Positions 1 to 8,825 are shown, numbered from the stretch's first letter. The stretch: 34,786 bases of DNA from an uncultured Rhodospirillales bacterium (GCA_903891315.1 CAITEF010000050.1:1-34786); one strand, 5' to 3'. Numbers and translations are program-made. The notes: generated by a model from the letters alone, not told the origin.

Positions 1-1867
1 ACACCAACAACAACCAAATCGCCTGATGATGATCAAACGCCCCCGAAGCGTGCTCATCCAGCATCCGCGCCAGCGCCGCCGCATCAAACAAGCCCGACCC
101 CAACATCGCCTCGCCCAGCACGCGCGCCCGGATCCGCTCCATCCCCTGCCGGAACCGCATTGCGAGTGACGTCGCAAACCCCTGCTTCTCCCGATAGAGA
201 ATCTCGCGCGGCACATCCGGCTCCAGCGCCTTCTTCAGCACGTATTTCCCCTCAGTCCCCGCCAGTTTCAGCGCAGGCGGCAGGCTCAGCCCCCAGGAGA
301 CCAGGCGGTAATCCAGCAACGGGGCGCGCGCCTCCAGCGAGACCGCCATCGAGGTGCGGTCCACCTTGGTGAGGATGTCGCCGACCAGCCAGGTCTGGAT
401 ATCGGCATATTGCGCCTGGGTCAGCGCGTCCTCGGTCTCGCTCTCCGCCATCGCATCGACAATGCGCTGCTGCGGATCATGCCCGTCCAACGCCGCGCGC
501 AAGGACGCCGAATAGAGCGAGCGCCGCCGCGCGGCCTGGATTTTCGTCACCATCGCGGCGAAGCCGTGCGCGGAGTCGAGGCTCAACTCGGTCAGCGTGT
601 GCTTGGCCCGCAGGAAACGCGGCGCGCGGTCGAGCTTGGGGTAGATCCGCGCGAATTCCGCCAGCACCGTCCGCCGCAGCGGGCTCGGGATATAGGCGCG
701 CACCGCCTCGGTGATCTTGTGCCAGCGATAGCGCCGATAGCCCGCGAACACCTCATCGCCGCCATCGCCAGACAGCGCCACCGTCACATGCCGTCGCGCC
801 AGCGCGCAGACGCGATGCGTCGGCACCGAGGATTGATCGCCGAACGGCTCGCCGAAAATCCGCGCCTGCTCGCGGGCAGCGTCGATGTAATCAATCGCCG
901 AGGCCCGCTCCTCGTGCTGGTTGGTGCCGTAGCGGGCGGAAATCATCCGCGCGAACGGCGTCTCATCCTCGCTGCCGTCAAAGCCGATGGTGAAGGTCGA
1001 AAGCGGCCCCCCGCCGGCCTCAATGTTCAATTTTGCCGCCGCCGCCACCACCCCCGAACTGTCCACCCCGCCCGAGAGAAACGCCCCCAACGGCACGTCG
1101 GACATCAGCCGCAGATTGGTGCAGTCGATCAGACGACGCTGCAGCTCCGGCACCGCCTCGGCCTCGGAGATCTTTTGCATCGCGGTGTCTGGCCGCCAAT
1201 AACGCTGCGGGCCCTGTGTGCTGCCGTCGCGTTCGATCAGCAGGAAGTGGGCTGCGGGCAATTTGTCGATGCCACGGAAGATCGTCGCCGGATCCGGCAC
1301 ATAGCCGAGCGCGAAGAAATCATCGATCGCATCCGCGCGCAGGGTGCGGTCAATGCTCGGAATCGGGCGGAACGCCGCCAGTTCGGAGCCAAACGCCAGA
1401 CCGCCATCCGGCAATTTCGCATAATGCAACGGCTTCTTGCCGAGCCGGTCCCGCGCCAGGAACAACTGGCCGCGAGAGCGGTCCCAGATCGCCAGCGCGA
1501 AAAACCCGTTCAGCCGCGCCAGACAGTCCGGCCCCCATTGCTCCCAAGCATGGATCACCGTCTCAGTGTCCGAATGGTCGGTGCGGAACACATGGCCGAG
1601 CGCTTCGAGTTCGCGCCACAGGCTGGCGTAATTGTAGATCTCGCCGTTGAAGACGATGCAGACGGAATTGTCCTCGTTCCATTGCGGCTGATGCCCGCCG
1701 TTGAGATCGATGATCGCCAGTCTGCGATGGCCGAAGCCCACGCCCGGCTCGATGTGGAATCCGTCGCCATCCGGGCCGCGATAGGCGATGGCGTCGTTCA
1801 TCCGGCGCAGCATTGCGGCATCCACCGTGGCCCCATCGGGCCGGAACAACCCGGTCAATCCGCACAT
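1..1867 (-). CDS. XrtA system-associated amidotransferase (asparagine synthase-like), 3' end cut by window
   Basis: Glutamine-dependent amidotransferase of the asparagine synthase B fold, of the type found in exosortase-A polysaccharide loci. The 622 visible codons are open and run off the left edge; the family is roughly 630 residues, so only a few C-terminal residues are missing. The protein starts Met-Cys-Gly-Leu-Thr-Gly, placing the catalytic N-terminal cysteine at residue 2 as in class II glutamine amidotransferases. RGPDG near residue 30, FNGEIYNY near 73 and the ATP-pyrophosphatase loop SGGVDSS near 265 are all present, followed by SGDGGDE in the synthetase domain. The ATG at 1867 is preceded by GGAGG with a 5 base spacer. 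It is divergent from the beta-helix gene at 1998. By family it transfers glutamine nitrogen, probably to a sugar or a polysaccharide-linked acid; the substrate is unknown. Confidence 0.9.
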   Translation of the reverse strand, partial: MCGLTGLFRPDGATVDAAMLRRMNDAIAYRGPDGDGFHIEPGVGFGHRRLAIIDLNGGHQPQWNEDNSVCIVFNGEIYNYASLWRELEALGHVFRTDHSDTETVIHAWEQWGPDCLARLNGFFALAIWDRSRGQLFLARDRLGKKPLHYAKLPDGGLAFGSELAAFRPIPSIDRTLRADAIDDFFALGYVPDPATIFRGIDKLPAAHFLLIERDGSTQGPQRYWRPDTAMQKISEAEAVPELQRRLIDCTNLRLMSDVPLGAFLSGGVDSSGVVAAAAKLNIEAGGGPLSTFTIGFDGSEDETPFARMISARYGTNQHEERASAIDYIDAAREQARIFGEPFGDQSSVPTHRVCALARRHVTVALSGDGGDEVFAGYRRYRWHKITEAVRAYIPSPLRRTVLAEFARIYPKLDRAPRFLRAKHTLTELSLDSAHGFAAMVTKIQAARRRSLYSASLRAALDGHDPQQRIVDAMAESETEDALTQAQYADIQTWLVGDILTKVDRTSMAVSLEARAPLLDYRLVSWGLSLPPALKLAGTEGKYVLKKALEPDVPREILYREKQGFATSLAMRFRQGMERIRARVLGEAMLGSGLFDAAALARMLDEHASGAFDHHQAIWLLLV

Positions 1868-1997
1868 TCACGCCTCCACTCACAGCAAGCCGCCCGCCGG
1901 GAGAGGATCGTTTTGATCCCAACGTGCCAAGCCCGATGTGGTCGGCTATAGCAGGTGGAGAAGGGCAATGCGCGCGCCGTTGCTGTGGAGAACTGGA

Positions 1998-2957
1998 ATG
2001 TTTCGCGTGATGCTTCCTGCAGCGCTGACCCTGTGGGCCATCGCCCCGGCGTGGGGGGCTGTGCTCGCGGTCGGGCCCGGACAGACATTCGCCACCCTGG
2101 CCGCCGCCCAACAGGAGGCCCAGCCCGGCGACACGCTGCGCCTCAGCCCCGGCGTGCATCGCGACTGCCTGACCGTGCGCAAGGACGGGCTGATCATCGA
2201 GGGCAGCGGCGCGGCGGAGATCACCGAACTGGCCGGCTTTGCCTGTGACGGCAAGGCAGCTCTGGTGACGCAGGCCGCCAATATCACCGTGCGCAACCTC
2301 ACGCTGTCGCATCAGCGTGTGGCGGACGGCAATGGGGCAGGAATCCGCGCTGAAGGCACCGACCTGCTGGTCGACCATGTCCGCATCATCGACAATCAGG
2401 ACGGCATTCTGGCGGCCAGCAATCCGGGGTCGACGATCACCGTCCGTGACAGCGACTTCATCGACAACGGCACCTGCAACCCGGCCTGCGCGCACGGGAT
2501 TTACGTCGGCCATATCAAGCTGCTGCACATCGCACATTCGCGCTTTTTCGAAACCTGGCGCGCCCATCACATCAAGTCGCGCGCCCAGCGCACCGAGATC
2601 GTCGATTGTGACATCGCCGACGGCCCTCGCGGCACTGCCAGCTATGCCATCGAAATTCCCAATGGCGGGATGGTGCTGCTGCGCGGCAACCGCATCGAGA
2701 AAGGCCCGCAATCGGAGAACCATGCGGGTTTCATCGCCATCGGGGCAGAGGGCTCTCTTTATCCGGACACCGAGATCATCGCACAGGACAATGTCGCGGT
2801 CTTCGATGGGGTCTATCCCACCAGTTTCTTGCGCAATCTGACCGACTCACCAGCGCTGCTGCGCGGCAACCTCATCCCCGACGGCGTGGTGCCATTGAAG
2901 GGAGGGGGCGATATCAGCCCGGCTTCACAAGCTGATACAGCCGACGCAAAACGTTAG
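1998..2957 (+). CDS. secreted right-handed parallel beta-helix repeat protein
   Basis: About 319 residues. The N-terminus reads MFRVMLPAALTLWAIAPAWG followed by Ala-Val, a clear Sec signal peptide, so the protein should be periplasmic or exported. The mature part has pectate-lyase-like solenoid repeats: short beta strands with recurring I-x-V-x-N/D patterns such as NITVRNLTLS, DNQDGILA and SGSGAAEI-like coils. This fold is common in polysaccharide lyases, epimerases and polymer-binding proteins, and no catalytic residues can be assigned by eye. The ATG at 1998 has GGAG 7 bases upstream; an in-frame ATG at 1968 and a GTG at 1938 also exist, but starting there buries the signal peptide. It is the only plus-strand gene in the first 16 kb, and its last 44 bp overlap the convergent glycosyltransferase gene. 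No PEP-CTERM sorting tail is present. A role in EPS modification or binding is inferred from context. Confidence 0.75.
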   Translation: MFRVMLPAALTLWAIAPAWGAVLAVGPGQTFATLAAAQQEAQPGDTLRLSPGVHRDCLTVRKDGLIIEGSGAAEITELAGFACDGKAALVTQAANITVRNLTLSHQRVADGNGAGIRAEGTDLLVDHVRIIDNQDGILAASNPGSTITVRDSDFIDNGTCNPACAHGIYVGHIKLLHIAHSRFFETWRAHHIKSRAQRTEIVDCDIADGPRGTASYAIEIPNGGMVLLRGNRIEKGPQSENHAGFIAIGAEGSLYPDTEIIAQDNVAVFDGVYPTSFLRNLTDSPALLRGNLIPDGVVPLKGGGDISPASQADTADAKR

Positions 2958-3948
2958 TGGGTGCCTTGCCGAGGAACGACAGCAACAGATAGGCGATCAG
3001 CCGCGGTCGCCGATCACCAAGCCGGATCGCCTGCCAAAGATAGGGCCGCGCCTCGGCCTCCCGCCCGTCATCGAACAGCGCCGCGCCCGCCCAGGCATAG
3101 GCATCCTGCCAACGCCGCCGAACCGATGCCGCGGGCACCGAAAATCTTTCTCCAATTCGGGCGACAATCTTTTGCATCGTGGTGAGGTTCTGCAGCGCCG
3201 TGTGGGTGCGCAGACGGCTGAGCTTGTCCGCCCGACCGTTCAGGCAAATGGCCGCCGGTGTGTCGATCAGCGCGGTCAGACAGTTCTGGGTCTGGCGGGA
3301 GAAGAATTCATAATCCTCCCCAGCATTGCCCACCGCCGGGTCAAGCAAGCCGCGCTCCAGCAGAGACGCGGTTCTGATCATCGTGGTCTGGATCAACAGC
3401 AGATTGCCGAACCAGATATACTCGCCAAGATTGCCGATGCGAACCGTGATTGTTTTCTGCTGCCCATGTTCCGTTGCCACATTCAGCGTCTCGGTGCGCG
3501 GAAACATCTCGATATCTTTGAGATAGGACAGTGCTTTCTGATGAAAGCTGCGCAGCGAGCTGGTGAACACCACTGATCCGTCAAGCTCGATCGAGCGCGC
3601 ATCGGTGTAGACGATCGAAAGCTCAGGGAATCTCTGAAAGACGTCGATCTGTGCGGCGATTTTCCAATTCTCCCAGGCATCATCGGAATCGAGAAAGGCG
3701 ATGAACGCGCCACGGGCGGCCTGAATTCCGGCATTGCGGGCATGGCCGACGCCCGCGTTGGGCTGAAAGATCGGCTCAATCCGGTCGCCATAGCCGCGCA
3801 GCACGTCGCGCGTGCCGTCGGTCGAACCGTCATCGACCACCACGACCTGAATGTTCGGGTAGGTCTGCGCCAGAACACTGTCGATGGCCTTGCCGACAAT
3901 CTCGGCGCGATTATAGGTCGGTATGATCGCCGTCACGAGGGGTTGCAT
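2914..3948 (-). CDS. family 2 glycosyltransferase
   Basis: GT-A fold glycosyltransferase of 344 residues, acting in the cytoplasm on a lipid-linked glycan with a nucleotide-sugar donor. The start VTAIIPTYNRAE, the VVVVDDGSTDGT motif (Asp39/Asp40) and the metal-binding DSDD at 87-90 are all typical of family 2. The ATG at 3948 follows a GAGG 8 bases upstream and lies 19 bp after the end of the ATP-grasp/phosphatase gene, so it is the last gene of that minus-strand operon. Its 3' end overlaps the convergent beta-helix gene. The sugar transferred cannot be read from sequence. Confidence 0.88.
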   Translation of the reverse strand: MQPLVTAIIPTYNRAEIVGKAIDSVLAQTYPNIQVVVVDDGSTDGTRDVLRGYGDRIEPIFQPNAGVGHARNAGIQAARGAFIAFLDSDDAWENWKIAAQIDVFQRFPELSIVYTDARSIELDGSVVFTSSLRSFHQKALSYLKDIEMFPRTETLNVATEHGQQKTITVRIGNLGEYIWFGNLLLIQTTMIRTASLLERGLLDPAVGNAGEDYEFFSRQTQNCLTALIDTPAAICLNGRADKLSRLRTHTALQNLTTMQKIVARIGERFSVPAASVRRRWQDAYAWAGAALFDDGREAEARPYLWQAIRLGDRRPRLIAYLLLSFLGKAPTNVLRRLYQLVKPG

Positions 3949-3967
3949 GTTGGTGGCCTCAAACCGA

Positions 3968-5731
3968 TCAGGCGTGGTGTTGGGCTGGGTGCAGCGCCTG
4001 TGGCTGCGGATGGGTCTGCGCGCGTCGGCTTATCACCAGCACCGCCAACGCGTCGAGCGCGCGGTCGATGCGGCGATAGGCGTGGGCGTAGACCGCTTGA
4101 CTGCCGCCATACGGGTCGTCGATCTCGCCCGATCCGTTGAAATCGCCAAGCAACACCGTCCGATCCAGCAAAGCCGGGTGGCGCGCGCGCATCGTGGCGA
4201 GGTTCTTCTCGTCGAAGGCGACGATCAGATCGGCGGCCTCTGCGACGTCCCGATCGAAATGCGACGAGCGATGCGGCGTCAAATCGAAGCCGCGCTCACC
4301 GGCTTCGGCGATCCCATTGTCGGGGGTCGGGCGACCGGGGCGCGGCAATGTGCCCGCCGAGCTGACCAGCGGGCGTTGCTCGACGGCGAACAATTGCGCG
4401 CGCAGCACCGCCTCGGCATAGGGGCTGCGGCAGATATTGCCCGCGCACAGAAAAACGATCCGCGCCGCGCCGCTCTGCGGGTGCGCCAAGGCCCGCATCA
4501 ATCTGGTCTCCGCCTGATGGCGGCGGATCACCCTATCGAAGGGCAGCCTGCGCCACAGACCGCCCAGCGCACCGCGCAATTTGTTGCCGATTTCGGCCAG
4601 ACCCGGGCGAAGATCATCGGCCACCAGCGTGTCGATATGCTCCTGCCGCAGCGGCAGACGCCGCAACTCGGCCAGCCAATTGGCAATCAGCCCAGGGGCT
4701 GCGGATCCGCCACGGCGGGCGCGGTCGGCGAGGTCGGACAGATCGGGCAGCAGATTGCGGCCATAGATTCCCAACCGGTACGGCGCGAAGGCGGTACGCT
4801 CACCCGCCAGCAACAGCCTTGCCCACGCGGCGGGAAAATCGATCCCGAGGGCCACCGGCAGCGGCATCGAGCCCCAAGGCCGCGCGTTGACTTCGAGCAG
4901 AATCCAGGCCCCGGTCTCCAAATTCTGGCGAAACTCGAACATCGCCACGCCAGTGTAGGACAGCGCCCCCAGCATGGCGGCCACACCCCGTTCCATGCCC
5001 GGATCCGGCGGGATCGAAATCCGGTAATAGCTGCCGCCCGAGGCGGTCTCGCGGATCCGGCGATGCGAAAACACCGCCAGCAGCTCGCCGCGATCGGCCA
5101 GCACCGAGACGCCGACGCCAGCGCCACGGAAAAATCCCTCGACCAGATAATCCTCGCGGCGGATCCGCTGCAGATGCTCGGCAAGCTCCTCCACGCGGTC
5201 GAGCATCTCGACCTTCCCGCGCTGATCCAGCGAGGCCATGGTGTGCGAGGCGCGCGGCTTGAGCATGATCGGCAGGCCGACGCTGGACGACAGAGTCTCG
5301 GCGGTGTCGTCGTCCCGCAGCCGCCGCCCACCCGCAATCGCCACCCCGTGTTGTGCGGCCCAATCGCGGGTGGCGGTCTTGTCGAACAGGATCTCGATGC
5401 TGCGATCATCCGGCAGCGCCAGACAGGTCAGGGGCGCGAAGCGGGCGCGATGCCGCGCCAGCGGCAGCAAAGCCGTCTCGGTGCAGGGAATGACGATGTC
5501 AAACCGCTCGCGCCGCAGCAGCGCCTCCACCGCGTCGAGCCAGCCGGATCCGTCGCCGACCCAGAGCGGCAAAGCGTGGGTTTTGGTCAAATAGCGTGAG
5601 CGCAAAGCGGGCGCGGCGAGGTCGGGTGGGGCGGCGTGGACTTCCATTCCAGCGCGACCGAGCGAACGCAGTATGGCCAGGAAGGAGCGGGTGTCGTCGC
5701 CGAACACCAGGGCTTTGCGACCGCGCAGCAT
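3968..5731 (-). CDS. ATP-grasp enzyme fused to a low-molecular-weight protein tyrosine phosphatase
   Basis: A 587 residue two-domain protein. Residues 1 to about 330 are an ATP-grasp ligase module: Rossmann-like start KALVFGDDTRSF, a LMLKP-type lysine near 157 and the metal-binding LLEVNARPWGS at 278-288. This half resembles carbamoyl-phosphate-synthase-like ATP-grasp proteins seen in polysaccharide loci. From about residue 423 a complete low-molecular-weight tyrosine phosphatase follows. Its P-loop is CAGNICRS, with the catalytic Cys429 and Arg435 of CX5R, and the general acid lies in DPYGG at 539-543. Both active sites look intact. It is the only tyrosine phosphatase in the window, whose export operon also encodes a tyrosine autokinase, so a Wzb-like counter-enzyme role is plausible but inferred. 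The gene begins 2 bp after the stop of the preceding GT2 gene, suggesting coupling. The ATP-grasp substrate is unknown. Confidence 0.85.
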   Translation of the reverse strand: MLRGRKALVFGDDTRSFLAILRSLGRAGMEVHAAPPDLAAPALRSRYLTKTHALPLWVGDGSGWLDAVEALLRRERFDIVIPCTETALLPLARHRARFAPLTCLALPDDRSIEILFDKTATRDWAAQHGVAIAGGRRLRDDDTAETLSSSVGLPIMLKPRASHTMASLDQRGKVEMLDRVEELAEHLQRIRREDYLVEGFFRGAGVGVSVLADRGELLAVFSHRRIRETASGGSYYRISIPPDPGMERGVAAMLGALSYTGVAMFEFRQNLETGAWILLEVNARPWGSMPLPVALGIDFPAAWARLLLAGERTAFAPYRLGIYGRNLLPDLSDLADRARRGGSAAPGLIANWLAELRRLPLRQEHIDTLVADDLRPGLAEIGNKLRGALGGLWRRLPFDRVIRRHQAETRLMRALAHPQSGAARIVFLCAGNICRSPYAEAVLRAQLFAVEQRPLVSSAGTLPRPGRPTPDNGIAEAGERGFDLTPHRSSHFDRDVAEAADLIVAFDEKNLATMRARHPALLDRTVLLGDFNGSGEIDDPYGGSQAVYAHAYRRIDRALDALAVLVISRRAQTHPQPQALHPAQHHA

Positions 5732-5733
5732 AT

Positions 5734-6741
5734 CTATTCCGACCCGGCCACGTCACCAAGCAGCAGGGCTTTGAAAATCAAACGCAACAGAACCTTGAAG
5801 GAATTCGGCGATGGCCGCAGCGCCACCGCCTCGACCGCATAGGGCAGGGCGGTGCGATAGAGTTTCTGCTCGGCGTAGAGCCGCACCAGCCGTTGCAGCG
5901 TGTAGGCGCGGTGCTTCCACGCATAGGCGCGGATCGCCGGGCTTTTCACCGACAGATGCAACCGCCCCAGGATGAACATCTGGAAGAGGCATTTCTCGGT
6001 GCCGCTCACCTGGGTGGAGACATTGGCCATCTTGCCGACCAGCGGCACGTGGTGGCGGGCGATGAATTTCGGGTCGTAGAGAATGGTCTGTGCCCGATCG
6101 AGCGCGCGATAATAAAAATCGCGGTCGCATTCATAGCGCAGATATTCATCCACGCCCTTGATGGCCGCGAACAAATCGCGATGCATGATCAGCGTGTTGA
6201 GATGGCAAAACCCATGCGCGCGGACCATGTCGGCGGCGGTGGCTTTGTAGCAGCCTTCCGGATCCGGCCCCGGCAGATTGGGCACCTTCTGCAGCAGATC
6301 GCCGATCCAGATCGGTGGCGGCAATTGGCGGCCGAGATGCCAGGCTTCCTGGTTGGCCAGATACATGTCCAACCGCCCCAGCCGGGCAATCGAGTGGCAG
6401 ACTCGGCTCAGATGCCGATCATCGATCCATTGGTCATCATCATCGAGAAAGGCGAAATATTCGCCCAGGGCAATCTCGACCCCGGTGTTGATGCCATAGG
6501 CATGGCCGTGACCGCGCGAGCGATAGGGCAGCTCGATCAGCCGGATCCTTTCGGCATATTCGGCGAACAGCGCCTGATAGGCCGCAACATGCTCGGCCTC
6601 AGACCCGTCATGCACCACGATGATCTCAAAATCCGCATCGCGTTGCGCGAGCACTGAGTCGAGTGCCACGCGAAACAAATCGGGACGGTTTCGTGTCGGA
6701 AGAATGACAGAAATCAGTGGCACGCGCGCTTCCTGGACCAC
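5734..6741 (-). CDS. family 2 glycosyltransferase
   Basis: 335 residue GT-A glycosyltransferase. ISVILPTRNRPDLF, IIVVHDGSEAEH and the acidic metal-binding run LDDDD at 99-103 mark the catalytic domain. The C-terminal third carries TPR-like helices (residues about 270-330), which some family 2 enzymes use for partner binding. The reading frame opens with GTG at 6741, immediately after the TAA of the deacetylase gene, with a poor Shine-Dalgarno. A second GTG at 6723 has AGGAAG a few bases upstream and gives a protein that starts right at the conserved PLISVILPT, so the true start may be there. It sits mid-operon between the deacetylase and the ATP-grasp/phosphatase fusion. Confidence 0.87.
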   Translation of the reverse strand: MVQEARVPLISVILPTRNRPDLFRVALDSVLAQRDADFEIIVVHDGSEAEHVAAYQALFAEYAERIRLIELPYRSRGHGHAYGINTGVEIALGEYFAFLDDDDQWIDDRHLSRVCHSIARLGRLDMYLANQEAWHLGRQLPPPIWIGDLLQKVPNLPGPDPEGCYKATAADMVRAHGFCHLNTLIMHRDLFAAIKGVDEYLRYECDRDFYYRALDRAQTILYDPKFIARHHVPLVGKMANVSTQVSGTEKCLFQMFILGRLHLSVKSPAIRAYAWKHRAYTLQRLVRLYAEQKLYRTALPYAVEAVALRPSPNSFKVLLRLIFKALLLGDVAGSE

Positions 6742-6743
6742 GT

Positions 6744-7745
6744 TTACTGGCGGAGTTTTACGGCTATTTCACCGAGTGAACCAGCCACGCCACCGCAATG
6801 ATTGGTAAAATACACGCAATATTGCGTGATACGCCGGAGAAATCCGTCACGTTCCGCCGTGCTTCGTACATAAGGCGTCGCCCCTGGCAACAAGGCGGAG
6901 CTGTGATAGGTCATCATGAACAGCCGCTTGCCGCGCGCCAGACCGGCATCGGTCTGGCGGATCATGTCATCAAGGCTGTGCCCCTCCGGGCTGAGGCGCA
7001 GGCGTTCGAGCAGCCCACTCCGGGCGGCGATGCCGGGCAGGCGCAGCGTGCGGGCCGCGTCTTTGTGCAAATGCGGATAGAGCGCGGGGCCGGATCCGGC
7101 CAAGCGCCCCACGAACCCGACCGAGAGCGGCAATTCCAGCAGATCAGGCAGGATCTCGAAGGGTTGATCCGGCATCGCGGAGAAATCCGGCCCGCCATCG
7201 CCGGAAAAATCGGTCCACGGCACCAGGCTGCAATCGATGCGGTAGCCAAGGTCGGCCAAGATCCCCGGCGTGGCCGGGCCGACGCCGTAGCGCCCGGCTT
7301 TGTAGATTGTCGGTTGCATGCCCAAATTCTGCGCAATCGTCCGTGTCAAATGGTCGAGCTTGGCGCGCTCCAGCGCCGGCGGCAGATTGCCGGGATAGGA
7401 CGTCCGCGCAGTGATCTCGCCCTCCAAGGGCGGATTCACCCAAGGGTGCAGATGCGCGCCAATGCTGCAACGACCTTGGGCGGCAAAACCGGCGAGCAAC
7501 TCGGCCGAGTCCCGCGTGGCGGCCACCGGATGGTCGATCACATAAGTCGGCTGAATGCCGAAACGGTCGAAAATCTCCTGCCCGCGTGGTTGCTCGGCGA
7601 TGTTGCGCACGCTGGTGGCGTTCGGGTCGAACGCCGCCCCCCAGTCGAATTCCTCCTCGGTATCGACCACCACCAACAGCGTGGGCGTCAGATCCTGTGG
7701 CACCGGAAGCGTGCGGTGACAGGGCAGGGGCATTGCCGCACTCAC
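6744..7745 (-). CDS. polysaccharide deacetylase family protein (WalW-like)
   Basis: 333 residue NodB-fold protein of carbohydrate esterase family 4, or a close relative. The first motif is VVVDTEEEFDW at 26-35, supplying the catalytic/metal aspartate. The metal histidines are in GAHLHPWVNPP near 97-99. Later motifs include KAGRYGVG, the usual RxPY-type segment in a WalW-like form, and MMTYHSSALLPG near the end. No signal peptide is evident, so it probably acts on a cytoplasmic lipid-linked sugar or nucleotide sugar; this is inference. The GTG start at 7745 overlaps the TGA of the upstream epimerase gene as GTGA, a classic translational coupling. This is the first of two unrelated-looking deacetylases in the window; the other belongs to the DUF3473 group at 22767. 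Confidence 0.85.
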   Translation of the reverse strand: MSAAMPLPCHRTLPVPQDLTPTLLVVVDTEEEFDWGAAFDPNATSVRNIAEQPRGQEIFDRFGIQPTYVIDHPVAATRDSAELLAGFAAQGRCSIGAHLHPWVNPPLEGEITARTSYPGNLPPALERAKLDHLTRTIAQNLGMQPTIYKAGRYGVGPATPGILADLGYRIDCSLVPWTDFSGDGGPDFSAMPDQPFEILPDLLELPLSVGFVGRLAGSGPALYPHLHKDAARTLRLPGIAARSGLLERLRLSPEGHSLDDMIRQTDAGLARGKRLFMMTYHSSALLPGATPYVRSTAERDGFLRRITQYCVYFTNHCGGVAGSLGEIAVKLRQ

Positions 7746-8740
7746 TCTGCCGCGGGGGCGAGCGCCATCCAGTCGCGGAACCAGGTGACGAAACGCGGAA
7801 TGCCGACCGACAGTGGTGTCGAGGGGGCAAATCCGGCCAACAGGCTGATCGCGTCCACATCGGCGCAGGTATCGGCGACATCGGCGGGCGGGCGCGGCGC
7901 GTAGGTGATGAGCGCGCGGCGGCCGAGGCCTTCTTCCAACAACGTGATCACGTTGGAGATCGGCTCGCTGCGATTGTTGCCGATATTGAGGATACGCACC
8001 GGCGGTGCGTCATTGACCGGCACTGGCGGCGGATTGTCGAGCGCGCCGAGCACGCCTTTGACGATGTCGTCGATATAGGTGAAGTCCCGCCGCACCGCGC
8101 CGCCGTCATAAACGGTGATCGGCCGCCCGGCGATGATCGCCTCGGCGAAGCTGAAATAAGCCATGTCCGGTCGGCCCCACGGGCCATACACCGTGAAGAA
8201 CCGCAAGCCGGTCTGCGGCACGCCGAACAAATGACCATAGGCATGGCTCATCAACTCGTCGGCCCGCTTGGTGGCGGCATACAGCGACAGCGGCTGGTCG
8301 ACACGGTCGGTCTCGCTGAACGGCAGCCGATCATTGCCGCCATAGACCGAGGACGAGCTGGCATAGACCAGATGGCGCAGACCACCGAGCCTGCGCGCCA
8401 GTTCGAGCACGCACAGATGGCCGAGCACGTTGGAATGCACATAGGCGTAGGGATCGACCATCGAATACCGCACCCCGGCCTGGGCTGCGAGATGGACGAT
8501 GCGGGTGATCTCCGGATGGCTGTCGGCCAGATCGAGCATCGCGGCGCGGTCGGCGATATCAAGCGGCAGGAAGCTGAAATTCGGATTTTGCCGCAGCCGC
8601 TCCAACCGGGCTTGCTTGAGGCGCACGTCATAATACGGCGTCAGATTGTCCACGCCGATCACTTGCTCACCGCGCGCCATCAGGGCTGCGGCAACATGAT
8701 ATCCGATGAAGCCGGCAACGCCCGTCAGCAGGATCGACAC
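7742..8740 (-). CDS. NAD-dependent epimerase, UDP-glucuronate 4-epimerase type
   Basis: Extended short-chain dehydrogenase/reductase of 332 residues that interconverts UDP-glucuronate and UDP-galacturonate by family. The Rossmann motif is GVAGFIG at 7-13. The catalytic residues are in SSSSVYGG (about 128-135) and YAATK (Tyr154, Lys158). LRFFTVYGPWGRPDMAYF is characteristic of the CapI/LpsL group. It opens the operon: GTG at 8740 preceded by AGGAG with a 7 base spacer, behind an 85 bp gap that contains a promoter-like AT-rich element. It makes galacturonate likely in the exported polymer, an inference from the family. The downstream deacetylase overlaps by 4 bp. Confidence 0.9.
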   Translation of the reverse strand: MSILLTGVAGFIGYHVAAALMARGEQVIGVDNLTPYYDVRLKQARLERLRQNPNFSFLPLDIADRAAMLDLADSHPEITRIVHLAAQAGVRYSMVDPYAYVHSNVLGHLCVLELARRLGGLRHLVYASSSSVYGGNDRLPFSETDRVDQPLSLYAATKRADELMSHAYGHLFGVPQTGLRFFTVYGPWGRPDMAYFSFAEAIIAGRPITVYDGGAVRRDFTYIDDIVKGVLGALDNPPPVPVNDAPPVRILNIGNNRSEPISNVITLLEEGLGRRALITYAPRPPADVADTCADVDAISLLAGFAPSTPLSVGIPRFVTWFRDWMALAPAAE

Positions 8741-8774
8741 GCAAAGCTCCTATTGGCGGACGATGACTGAGATT

Positions 8775-8800
8775 TAGAATGTAACATTACGTAACACAAT
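8775..8800 (-). promoter_or_regulatory. AT-rich element with hexamer direct repeats upstream of the epimerase operon
   Basis: On the minus strand the 85 bp gap before the epimerase contains TGTTAC, four bases, then TGTTAC again, so the two hexamers are one helical turn apart. This layout is typical of OmpR/PhoB-class response-regulator sites. It lies next to possible -35-like TTTACA and weak -10-like sequences, so a promoter here is likely. No sigma factor can be assigned. The same gap holds two copies of TAGGAGCTTT, one forming the ribosome binding site. Confidence 0.4.
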
Positions 8801-8825
8801 CGTGTAAAGCTCCTAGACTCGGGCA

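Noticed and set aside
410-1951. 513 codon plus-strand frame
   Set aside because: Antisense shadow of the amidotransferase gene; Arg/His/Gln-rich with no domain, a typical effect of high GC.
2850-2957. PEP-CTERM sorting tail on the beta-helix protein
   Set aside because: The C-terminus ends in a polar stretch without Pro-Glu-Pro, a hydrophobic helix or a basic end.
3923-5599. 558 codon plus-strand frame
   Set aside because: Antisense of the ATP-grasp/phosphatase fusion, whose minus-strand reading has clear motifs.
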